This document shows, piece after piece, positions 53,844-61,043 of a stretch of 64,000 nt of DNA. The DNA is from a gamma proteobacterium HTCC2207 (GTDB taxonomy: Bacteria; Pseudomonadota; Gammaproteobacteria; Pseudomonadales; Porticoccaceae). The stretch covers positions 1 through 64,000 of the forward strand of contig CAJJAO010000005.1 of the NCBI GenBank assembly GCA_905182265.1. The letters are read 5' to 3'. The notes beneath the pieces are model-generated. The model was not told the DNA's origin and ran no database searches. It was given only the letters and a program-made list of their open reading frames with translations. Made by a program: the position numbers and the translations under genes. Within the stretch, counting starts at the first letter, position 1; every line of letters starts with the position of its first letter.

Positions 53844-54570
53844 GGCCCTGCCGAGCGGTCTGTTTAGAGCCCTGCCGGTCCGGCAATTTTTTGTACTGCC
53901 GTTACTGTTTTTGATACAGGGCTGCAGCAACTACTCAGCCCTTTCTACCAATCAAACAGAGCCCGCAGGCTTCCCCAGTGATCGCTACCAGCAAGCTGAC
54001 CCCAACTATGTCTACCCCTTAGATAGCGAAGCCTCTCAGATTATTGTGACTGTCCGTCGAGGCGGCTTGATGGCCAGACTGGGCCACGACCATATAGTCT
54101 CGAGCAATCATGTTCAGGGCTTTATCTTTTTGGACTCTGGGAGCGGCCAATGTACCGCAGACCTGTTTGTTCCAATCGGTATGTTAGAGGTCGACAATGC
54201 CAAGCTGCGAACTCTGGCAGCAATGACAACTACGCCATCGGCCGCCGACATTAAGGGCACCAGGGGTAATATGTTGAAGAGTATTGAAGGCGAGGTTTTT
54301 CCCTTTGCCCAGTTGCATAGCAGCGACTGTTTTACATCGGTATCAGGGAATAAAAGCACTGTAGAACTTACTATTCATGGGGTCACGCAGCAACGGAAGC
54401 TCGACATTGCTCTAGAACAGGCCAGAGGGGATGAACTAGTGATAAGCGGTACTTTTTCAATTTTGCAGAGCGACTTTGGTATAACCCCATTTTCGATTAT
54501 GAACGGGCTCATTAAGGTAGAAGACAAGCTCGACTTAAGCTTTCGCTTAATAGCCAAAAAGTCTTTATAG
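53836..54570 (+). CDS. YceI-like lipoprotein
   Basis: About 244 residues from ATG 53836, which overlaps the previous stop by 8 nt and has GGAG 7 nt upstream. A lipoprotein signal peptide is visible (PVRQFFVLPLLFLIQGCSNYS, lipobox LIQGC). The mature part contains YceI-like strands: SQIIVTVRRGGLMARLGHDHIVSS, the TADLFVPIGMLEVDN pattern, and VELTIHGVTQQRKLDIAL, with FSILQSDFGITPFSIM near the end. This divergent YceI type has the GHDH motif. It probably works with the preceding YceI protein and cytochrome b561; its ligand is unknown. Confidence 0.85.
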   Translation: MTRALPSGLFRALPVRQFFVLPLLFLIQGCSNYSALSTNQTEPAGFPSDRYQQADPNYVYPLDSEASQIIVTVRRGGLMARLGHDHIVSSNHVQGFIFLDSGSGQCTADLFVPIGMLEVDNAKLRTLAAMTTTPSAADIKGTRGNMLKSIEGEVFPFAQLHSSDCFTSVSGNKSTVELTIHGVTQQRKLDIALEQARGDELVISGTFSILQSDFGITPFSIMNGLIKVEDKLDLSFRLIAKKSL

Positions 54571-54584
54571 CATTTCAGCAAGAA

Positions 54585-55337
54585 CTAAAACTGAATAGTC
54601 TTGCCGTCCCAATCCAAGTAAGAAAGCTGGCCATCCACTTCTGCACTCGCCATGATGTTAGCCAGCTGATCAGCCACAAACGCCGACGAAAATAACTTTT
54701 CCTTTGGCACAGAGGCCTGAAAAGGTTTCGATAAATCTGTATCCACTGTGCCCGGATGAAACGCTATTAGTTTCACGTTTTTTAAGCGTCGCGCATATTC
54801 CACAGAAAATGACTTGAGCAAACTATTTAGAGCCGCTTTAGAGGCTCGATAGGAATACCAGCCACCCAACCGATTATCAGAAATACTGCCAACGCGAGCG
54901 CTAAAAACCGCCACTATGCAGGGAGCTTTACCTGCTAGAGTTTTATGCAGCAACTTCAGCCATAGGGCCGGAATAATAGTATTGGCATGAAATATTTCGT
55001 GCATTGAGTCTGGCTGTATATCTTCAAAGCGCTTCTCAGGCCAAAAATGGTCATCATGGAGAATCCCATGGCAAATGCAGACGCGGCCAATTGAGCCAGC
55101 ATAAGGCGCCAGCTTTTCAATCACCTCAAGCATGCTTGGTTCATCGTACTCAGACTCAATCCAAATTAGCCTATTATTAGAGATCCAAGGTGCAGAAAGA
55201 TCTTCCGTTTGCCCGTTGCGGCTCACGGCAATGACATGCTCAACTTGGGGGTCAGTCAAAAATCTGGCGATCATTGCCTGCCCCAAACCGCCGCCTGCGC
55301 CTAATACCAACACATTATGGGGCTGAATTTCACTCAT
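54585..55337 (-). CDS. Short-chain dehydrogenase/reductase (CsgA-like)
   Basis: The 250-residue SDR has the coenzyme motif VLGAGGGLGQAM, catalytic Ser in FSARVGSI, and YSYRASKAAL (Tyr-x3-Lys). It ends in FHPGTVDTDLSKPF. Such C-factor/CsgA-like SDRs recur beside photolyase and DUF393/DUF3429 genes in light-stress clusters. The substrate is unknown. It overlaps the DUF393 gene by 4 nt. Only 14 bp separate its stop from that of the convergent YceI lipoprotein gene. Confidence 0.88.
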   Translation of the reverse strand: MSEIQPHNVLVLGAGGGLGQAMIARFLTDPQVEHVIAVSRNGQTEDLSAPWISNNRLIWIESEYDEPSMLEVIEKLAPYAGSIGRVCICHGILHDDHFWPEKRFEDIQPDSMHEIFHANTIIPALWLKLLHKTLAGKAPCIVAVFSARVGSISDNRLGGWYSYRASKAALNSLLKSFSVEYARRLKNVKLIAFHPGTVDTDLSKPFQASVPKEKLFSSAFVADQLANIMASAEVDGQLSYLDWDGKTIQF

Positions 55338-55732
55338 ACTGAATGCCTCGCTATGGCGCAGCTCTCGCAGCGGGCTCGGCCCATCACCAATCTAGAAATA
55401 CGGTGCCTGTATTTGGCAAAGAACTTATAGCCAATTTCAGCGCACTGCTTCACGATAGGCCAGCGCAAGATCGCCACCCAATGGCGCCTACCCACAAGCA
55501 CCCAGGCGGTATAAGTCACATCAAGGCCATAGATCATCTGATCATTTTCGAGCTGCCCATGAAGTACAAGGTCGGCTTTCTGGGGGTCGATTGCAGGAAA
55601 CCTCTCGGTGAAATCCGAGGCATAAATATTCTCAAACGCAAGCTTATTGTCGCTGTTTAAGCGCCGCAAATGCTCTATCTCGAACACACAGAGAGGGCAG
55701 CCAGCATCATAAAAAATTCGCAGTTGCACCAT
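55334..55732 (-). CDS. DUF393 (DCC family) thiol-disulfide oxidoreductase-like protein
   Basis: The 132-residue protein begins with the family signature IFYDAGCPLCVFEIEHL (YD-x-x-CPLC, a thioredoxin-like C-x2-C). It has WVLVGRRHWVAILRWP in the middle and a C-terminal C-x2-C (ARCESCAIARH). The DCC family is named for its conserved Asp-Cys-Cys. A redox role is likely; the substrate is unknown. It lies 3 nt after the DUF3429 gene and overlaps the SDR gene. Confidence 0.88.
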   Translation of the reverse strand: MVQLRIFYDAGCPLCVFEIEHLRRLNSDNKLAFENIYASDFTERFPAIDPQKADLVLHGQLENDQMIYGLDVTYTAWVLVGRRHWVAILRWPIVKQCAEIGYKFFAKYRHRISRLVMGRARCESCAIARHSV

Positions 55733-55735
55733 TGG

Positions 55736-56230
55736 TTAGAGCTCCGTCAACATCAGTAAAATAGCGATCAAGTGAGTCAGCGCAACCACAGAAGTTAATC
55801 GAATACGCATGGCCCAGTATTGCTTTTGTTGGGGCCCGATTACAAGGCCTTCTATCAACAGCAACCCAAGATAACCCGCCATCAGCAGGCAGACCGCAAA
55901 AAGGGTCATTATCGGTGCGATATAGATCAATAAAAGACTGGCCCAGGCACTCAGCGCCACCAAATTACTAAAAACGATGGCCCCTTGGAGCAACCCATCA
56001 CCGGAGGACATCGCATCAGCCTGCCGAGCATGGCCCCACAGGGTGCCGCTTAGAAAACTTAATATAATGGCGCTGTAGGCAATAAAGACATAGGGCGCAT
56101 ACAGCCCAAAGATCGCAGCACTTTGTAATCCAGCGCCATAGAAAAAACCTTCTGCCATAAGGTAGCTGGGCACGAGGAACGGAATGAGCCCTAAATAGCC
56201 CAAAATATTAATAAGATTAGAACGACTCAT
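55736..56230 (-). CDS. DUF3429-family five-helix membrane protein
   Basis: From ATG 56230 (MSRSNLINILGYLGLIPF) this is 164 residues with about five hydrophobic helices. It contains AIILSFLSGTLWGHARQ, the hallmark of DUF3429 proteins found next to photolyases. Longer in-frame starts up to 56374 would encode the repetitive upstream region and are unlikely. It is first of a three-gene unit (DUF3429, DUF393, SDR) divergent from the photolyase operon. Biochemical role unknown. Confidence 0.85.
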   Translation of the reverse strand: MSRSNLINILGYLGLIPFLVPSYLMAEGFFYGAGLQSAAIFGLYAPYVFIAYSAIILSFLSGTLWGHARQADAMSSGDGLLQGAIVFSNLVALSAWASLLLIYIAPIMTLFAVCLLMAGYLGLLLIEGLVIGPQQKQYWAMRIRLTSVVALTHLIAILLMLTEL

Positions 56231-56261
56231 GTTTAGCAACCCAAACTTCGTTATGACGGCA

Positions 56262-56303
56262 ATGTACGGTGCTCTTTGTAAAGTACTCCTTGTAAAGTGC
56301 TCT
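56262..56303. repeat. Three 14-bp direct repeats upstream of the DUF3429 gene
   Basis: ATGTACGGTGCTCT (56262-56275), TTGTAAAGTACTCC (56276-56289) and TTGTAAAGTGCTCT (56290-56303) stand in exact tandem, 32-73 nt upstream of the DUF3429 start codon. They could be iterons for a regulator or a decayed microsatellite. Confidence 0.7.
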
Positions 56304-56400
56304 TTCACCGCCCATAAACCTTTGTTAACAGCCTTTTGCGGCAGTAGCATAGAATACGGGTTAGAGTACGGCATAGACAGCCGATTAGACTCTCATCATT

Positions 56401-56431
56401 TCGATCCAAAGGGGTTTTGGTGGCGTAACGA
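56401..56431 (+). promoter_or_regulatory. ECF-sigma promoter-like element (CGATCC-N18-TAACGA) of the photolyase operon
   Basis: CGATCC ends at 56407 and TAACGA starts at 56426, an 18-nt gap, 60 nt before the first photolyase gene. It matches the sigma/chrR promoter at 30207 in both boxes and in spacing (GATCC, N18, TAAC). Both spacers also end in GCG or CCG just before TAAC. Confidence 0.65.
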
Positions 56432-56490
56432 CAGCGACACTCCGTAATCAAGTTTCCTAACGAAATCCTCTAACGTAAATAGGGTAACAA

Positions 56491-57837
56491 GTGACTCCTA
56501 AGCATCAAGTTGGTCTTTTTTGGTTTAATAATGATTTACGCGTCGCGGACAATCACGCACTCGAGCAAGCTTCGAGGGAAGTGGAGCAGCTTATTTGCAT
56601 TTACTGCCTACCCCCCAGTGCCAACGGAAAAAAAGGCCCCAGTTCGCCATCAGGCCATCGGCTCCAGTTTCTTAAAGAAAGCTTAATAGACCTGAATAGC
56701 GGCCTTAATACTCTAGGACAGAACATTGAAGTCTACTTTGCACCGCCCTTAGAAACTATCGCCCAGCTGATCACCCAGTATGATATTGGCGCGCTGTATA
56801 GTAGCTCCAGCGCAGATTATTATGTCAACACAGTTTGGCAACTATTAAGGCAGCGCTATTCTATGATTGCCTTTAACCAGGTGAACAGCAGCAGCCTCTT
56901 TGACCCTGAGCAATTACCTTTTTCGTTAAATGAACTCCCCGACAGTTTCTCTAAATTTCGCCGTAAGGTAGAACCAATAGAGGTCCGTAGCCCTTTGGCG
57001 ACTCTAGCATCGCTACCTCCCCGGCCATCTAATGCAACAGCTAGGCAGTGGCAGCAGCAGTTCCCAGCATTCGAAAATAATCCCGCCCCGCTTTTTAAGG
57101 GTGGTGAGCGCAGTGCAGCAGATCATCTGCAGGGTTATTTTGCCCGGGGCTTGGCGAGCACTTACAAAGAGACCCGCAACGGTTTGGATGGAATGGACTA
57201 TTCCACCAAATTTAGCCCTTGGCTGGCCAACGGAAATCTGTCCCCCAGAATAATAATGCAGGCGCTTAGAGAGTACGAGCAGTCTGTGGAGAAGAATGAT
57301 TCGACATACTGGATATATTTTGAACTTCTGTGGCGTGATTATTTTCGATGCTATGCCCAAAAATACGGCAAACGCCTATTTACCCTTGGTGGCATTAATC
57401 AGCGTAAACCGGCCACCAGTTTTTACCCTGAGCGATATCAGAAATGGTGTCAGGGCAATACGCCTTACCCTATAATCAACGCCTGTATGAAGCAGTTAAA
57501 CACTACAGGCTATATATCTAACCGCGGCCGGCAATTGGTCGCTAGCTGCTTTGTCCATGAGCTTAATCTGGATTGGCGTTATGGCGCAGGCTATTTAGAA
57601 CAGCAGCTTATTGACTATGATGTTGCATCTAACTGGGGTAACTGGCAATACCTGGCTGGTGTAGGCGCTGACCCCCGAGGCCATCGCCAGTTTAATCTAG
57701 CTAAGCAGACGCAAACCTATGATCCAGATGAACTATTTATCAATAAATGGGCCGGCAACGACTGTTCGCCAGTACTCGACTCGGTCGATGCTGCTGACTG
57801 GCCGATCCTAGACTCTACAAAAGCACCTAAAATATGA
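56491..57837 (+). CDS. Cryptochrome DASH-type photolyase family protein
   Basis: The 448-residue protein has an N-terminal photolyase alpha/beta domain (LFWFNNDLRVADNHAL) and a C-terminal FAD domain. RNGLDGMDYSTKFSPWLANGNLSPR, LLWRDYFRCYAQKYG and SNWGNWQYLAGVGADPRGHRQFN are typical of the DASH group, which repairs cyclobutane dimers in single-stranded DNA or acts as a blue-light receptor. The start is GTG 56491 with AGGG 7-8 nt upstream. It overlaps the next photolyase gene by 4 nt. An ECF-type promoter element lies 60 nt upstream. Confidence 0.93.
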   Translation: MTPKHQVGLFWFNNDLRVADNHALEQASREVEQLICIYCLPPSANGKKGPSSPSGHRLQFLKESLIDLNSGLNTLGQNIEVYFAPPLETIAQLITQYDIGALYSSSSADYYVNTVWQLLRQRYSMIAFNQVNSSSLFDPEQLPFSLNELPDSFSKFRRKVEPIEVRSPLATLASLPPRPSNATARQWQQQFPAFENNPAPLFKGGERSAADHLQGYFARGLASTYKETRNGLDGMDYSTKFSPWLANGNLSPRIIMQALREYEQSVEKNDSTYWIYFELLWRDYFRCYAQKYGKRLFTLGGINQRKPATSFYPERYQKWCQGNTPYPIINACMKQLNTTGYISNRGRQLVASCFVHELNLDWRYGAGYLEQQLIDYDVASNWGNWQYLAGVGADPRGHRQFNLAKQTQTYDPDELFINKWAGNDCSPVLDSVDAADWPILDSTKAPKI

Positions 57838-59387
57838 CTCAGTTTCACAGCATTAGACTTATTCTCGGCGACCAGCTAAATCGCCAACATTCTTGGTATA
57901 AGAAGCAGGACGATGGCGTCTTGTATGTCATCGCAGAATTGCACCAGGAAGCAGTTTACGTTACCCATCATATTCAAAAACTGTGCAGCTTTTTTGCCGC
58001 TATGGCAGATTTTGCTCAGTCGCTTCAGGCTGATGGCCATCGGGTAAGCTATTACAACCTGGATGACAGTGCTGGTTATGAAAGCTTGGTGCATATGATT
58101 AGCTCTTTGTGCCATCAGCATGGAGCTAAGAATTTTGACTATCAGGCCCCAGATGAATTCCGCTTAATGGAGCAGTTGGAGGGTTTGGATTTAGGGCATG
58201 AAGTGAGCGTCACCTGCTATGACAGTGAGCATTTTTTACTACCTCAGCAAGAGATAAGCCAATACATTAATGCGGGCAAGCACAACCGCATGGAGTCGTT
58301 CTATCGCAAAATGCGCAAGCGTTTCAATATATTGATGGCCGGGGAGCAGCCCCTTGGTGAGCGCTGGAATTTTGACGGAGAAAATAGACAGAAGCTTAAA
58401 GCAGCAGATCTTGCCGAGGTCCCTGAGCCTCTGCTGTTTGATAATGATGTCAGCGAGATTATGCAGCGCCTCGAAAGGCACCAGATAAAGTCCCTAGGTA
58501 AAGGCAGCGACACATTACCCTGGCCCATTAATGAACAGCAGTCTCTGCAGCTACTGGGCTTTTTTTGCCAGCACTGCCTACCCAATTTTGGCCGCTTCCA
58601 AGACGCTATGACTCGGCACGGCGAAAATCGCTGGAGCCTATATCACTCGCGCCTATCATTTGCCCTCAACAGTAAAATCTTGCACCCCATGCAGGTTATC
58701 GAAGCTGCCATCGAATGCTTTAACAGCAACGATGAGGCTATTGATCTAGCCCAAATCGAAGGCTTTGTGCGTCAAATTCTCGGTTGGCGAGAATATGTGC
58801 GTGCTGTGTACTGGGTCAACATGCCCGACTATGCCCAGCGCAATGAGTTTGATGCACAACGTAACCTGCCAGAGTATTTTTGGACTGGCGAAACCAAGAT
58901 GTCCTGTATGAAGCAGGCTATTGATCAATCATTAGATTACGCTTACGCCCATCATATTCAGCGCCTTATGGTCACAGGCAATTTTGCCATGCTCACGGGC
59001 ATTGATCCCGACCAGGTTGATGGCTGGTATCTGGGCATTTATATCGATGCGATTGAATGGGTAGAAATGCCCAACACCAGAGGCATGAGCCAATTTGCCG
59101 ACGGAGGCCTAATTGCTACCAAACCCTATGCTGCCAGCGGCAGTTATATTAATAAGATGAGCGATTACTGTAGCGACTGTCATTACAGCGTTAAAGAGCG
59201 CTTCACAGAACAGGCCTGCCCTTTTAACAGTCTGTATTGGCACTTTATGCAGCGCCATGCCGACAGGTTTTCTCGTAACCCGAGAACTGCCATGGCCTAT
59301 CGAAGCTGGGATAAAATGGATACGGACGTGAAGCGCCAGCTACTAGAGCGCGCAGAATACTGCTTGGAGAATATTGAAAGCCTTTAG
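57834..59387 (+). CDS. phrB: Iron-sulfur bacterial cryptochrome/(6-4) photolyase (PhrB/FeS-BCP type)
   Basis: This 517-residue protein is of the deoxyribodipyrimidine photolyase-related family. Cys358, Cys446, Cys449 and Cys462 have spacings of 88, 3 and 13, identical to the four [4Fe-4S] ligands of Agrobacterium PhrB (350, 438, 441, 454). Other landmarks are LILGDQLNRQHSWY at the N-terminus, GWREYVRAVYW and MVTGNFAMLTGIDP. PhrB repairs (6-4) photoproducts and uses a ribolumazine antenna; lumazine is made by RibH in this window. It is translationally coupled to the DASH gene. Its stop lies inside a repeat. Confidence 0.94.
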   Translation: MTQFHSIRLILGDQLNRQHSWYKKQDDGVLYVIAELHQEAVYVTHHIQKLCSFFAAMADFAQSLQADGHRVSYYNLDDSAGYESLVHMISSLCHQHGAKNFDYQAPDEFRLMEQLEGLDLGHEVSVTCYDSEHFLLPQQEISQYINAGKHNRMESFYRKMRKRFNILMAGEQPLGERWNFDGENRQKLKAADLAEVPEPLLFDNDVSEIMQRLERHQIKSLGKGSDTLPWPINEQQSLQLLGFFCQHCLPNFGRFQDAMTRHGENRWSLYHSRLSFALNSKILHPMQVIEAAIECFNSNDEAIDLAQIEGFVRQILGWREYVRAVYWVNMPDYAQRNEFDAQRNLPEYFWTGETKMSCMKQAIDQSLDYAYAHHIQRLMVTGNFAMLTGIDPDQVDGWYLGIYIDAIEWVEMPNTRGMSQFADGGLIATKPYAASGSYINKMSDYCSDCHYSVKERFTEQACPFNSLYWHFMQRHADRFSRNPRTAMAYRSWDKMDTDVKRQLLERAEYCLENIESL

Positions 59388-59466
59388 CCCGAAAAAGAGC
59401 CTGTAGCCTTATTAGAAAGCCTTTAGCTTGGATGAAAAGCCTTTAGCGTAAATAGAGCTTTTAGCC
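59376..59466. repeat. AAAGCCTTTAGC repeats beginning at the photolyase stop codon
   Basis: The last codons of the photolyase gene (GAA AGC CTT TAG) are repeated in the same frame 39 nt later (59415-59426), and AAAAGCCTTTAGC occurs again at about 59435. Decayed copies are GAGCCTGTAGCC and GAGCTTTTAGCC. The array fills the convergent spacer before the serine hydrolase gene. Confidence 0.88.
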
Positions 59467-59470
59467 CTGC

Positions 59471-60709
59471 CTAAGGTTTACTGACGTCTACCAGCGCATC
59501 AATAATATCGCTATAGTTTTCAAAAAACTCTTTAGAAGTGCCATCTTCAAACGTCACAGGCGACTTAAGATTACCCTCCATTTTAACAATACCCGTCGAG
59601 TCCAAAAAGCTCGCAACTGCCAATCTAAACTTAACGGTGCCAATCCAGTTAATATATTTCAAAATACCCCAATCCTGCTTTGTACCCCCAGTTGAATGAT
59701 ATTTCGTGATGCGAGTAAAGACCACGTCATTGGCGCGATCAACAAAAACATACTGGCCAAATTTACCGCTGGCATTAAAAATAACAGCTTCTTCATCGTG
59801 CTTCGAAATCCACCAGTGCAGTGAATAACCTCTATCCTGCTCAATAGTAGAGCTACTCAAATCGCTCCAGACCTTGGTGAATGTCTCGTCCACATAGTCA
59901 GCAGATATAATCTGCTCGCCGTTCCAATTACCGTTGCGGGCAAATAGCAGACCGAATCTTGAATACTGGCGCACGGTGGTATCGACGCAGCAATAAGTTA
60001 ATGGATTGCCAGCCCCGTCTTGCCAAAGCACCACATCGGTTAAGCCTATTTTATTAAAGATACGCTCAGCCAATAATTTGTCGGCAGGTTCCCCAGTCGC
60101 CTGCAACAGAATATCGGCAAGTAACATGGAGTTGACGTTGTTGTACTCAAAGACCTGCCCCGCTTTTTGCTCCACCCCAACTGACTTTGCATAGGCCAGG
60201 TGGTCAGCAGAAAAGAACATATTTTCATGTTCGTGAGACGGCATTTCTAAACCACTGGTCATATCCAGAAGATGGCGAATCGTAATATCGCGGCGCTCAT
60301 CATTAAAGTAGTCAAGATAGTTGGCCACCGGATCGTCGAGACTATCTATCTCACCTCTATCGATGGATATACCTACCAGGGCAGCATAAAAACTCTTTGC
60401 CATGGACCAAGATGTGCCATGGCTGTCTTTATCGTAACCTTCGGCGTAGCGTTCGCCCACAAGTAAGCCATTCTTAAAGAAGGCAACACCCTGAGTGGCT
60501 GCGTCTTCGAAAGATAGATCAAATAAGTGATCAATTTTTGACTGGTCTAAATTGACTTCTTCGGCAGAAGCTTGGGTCCAGTCTTGGACTGGATAATGCT
60601 GAATTAATGCAGTCTCAGGTGTCTGGGCTGATACGCCAAAACAGAACAGTAGCGCAATCAGAGCAACACATGGTCTCGCATTAATAATGCCATTTTTATT
60701 CTCAGTCAT
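59471..60709 (-). CDS. Beta-lactamase-fold serine hydrolase (class C/EstB type), secreted
   Basis: The catalytic SxxK is in TSWSMAKSFYAALVG, the Tyr-x-Asn-like element is FEYNNVNSML, and a late Gly-rich strand is NASGKFGQYVFVD. About 412 residues from ATG 60709, chosen because GAGGG lies 5 nt upstream and the result starts with a signal peptide (CVALIALLFCFGVSA); an ATG 51 codons upstream gives an odd N-terminus. Family members are penicillin-binding proteins, esterases or beta-lactamases. A periplasmic hydrolase is likely but the substrate is unknown. Confidence 0.88.
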   Translation of the reverse strand: MTENKNGIINARPCVALIALLFCFGVSAQTPETALIQHYPVQDWTQASAEEVNLDQSKIDHLFDLSFEDAATQGVAFFKNGLLVGERYAEGYDKDSHGTSWSMAKSFYAALVGISIDRGEIDSLDDPVANYLDYFNDERRDITIRHLLDMTSGLEMPSHEHENMFFSADHLAYAKSVGVEQKAGQVFEYNNVNSMLLADILLQATGEPADKLLAERIFNKIGLTDVVLWQDGAGNPLTYCCVDTTVRQYSRFGLLFARNGNWNGEQIISADYVDETFTKVWSDLSSSTIEQDRGYSLHWWISKHDEEAVIFNASGKFGQYVFVDRANDVVFTRITKYHSTGGTKQDWGILKYINWIGTVKFRLAVASFLDSTGIVKMEGNLKSPVTFEDGTSKEFFENYSDIIDALVDVSKP

Positions 60710-61043
60710 ACCAACCCTCAGCCCTTCAATTATTATTTTATAACGCATAGTATATAGCGTAATTAATACCGGTACTGCGCTTTCGCCTGCTTTATTTATC
60801 GCCAAGATTGATCCATTATTGTAGAAAAAACGTGTGACCAAATATTCGTCTATCGGCCTCATATCTGCATACTAAAATACATAAAAGCTATTGCACTTGA
60901 CGTAGGAAAGGTCTAAGTTGGAGTGTCTAGGTTCCTATAATATTTGGTTCCCTAGAGCACCTGTAAGAGGAGTGTCGGATGGTTTGTTTGTTTCTATCTT
61001 GCTGACACTAATAATAATAAAGCTTTATACGTAGGGGTTAAAT
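60710..61043. promoter_or_regulatory. Divergent spacer with candidate proteorhodopsin promoter
   Basis: TATAAT at 60936-60941 is flanked by the inverted repeat TCTAGG (60926-60931) / CCTAGA (60951-60956), and GGTTCC occurs as a direct repeat on either side. No good -35 lies 16-18 nt upstream. About 100 nt separate it from the proteorhodopsin ATG, which has TAGGGG 6 nt upstream. A TGATCC at 60809-60814 lacks a matching -10. Otherwise nothing recognised. Confidence 0.4.

Noticed and set aside
56231..56374. Longer N-terminus for the DUF3429 protein
   Set aside because: The extra codons are made of the 14-bp repeats; the family N-terminus fits ATG 56230.
56380..56407. ECF-type promoter on the minus strand for the DUF3429 operon
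   Set aside because: GGATCG is present in reverse, but no TAAC-like -10 lies at 18 nt; the only candidate, TAATCG, is 14 nt away.
60809..60838. Fourth ECF-type promoter (TGATCC-N18-TGTGAC) upstream of proteorhodopsin
   Set aside because: The -35 matches but the -10 does not (TGTGAC against TAAC), and it is over 200 nt from the start codon.
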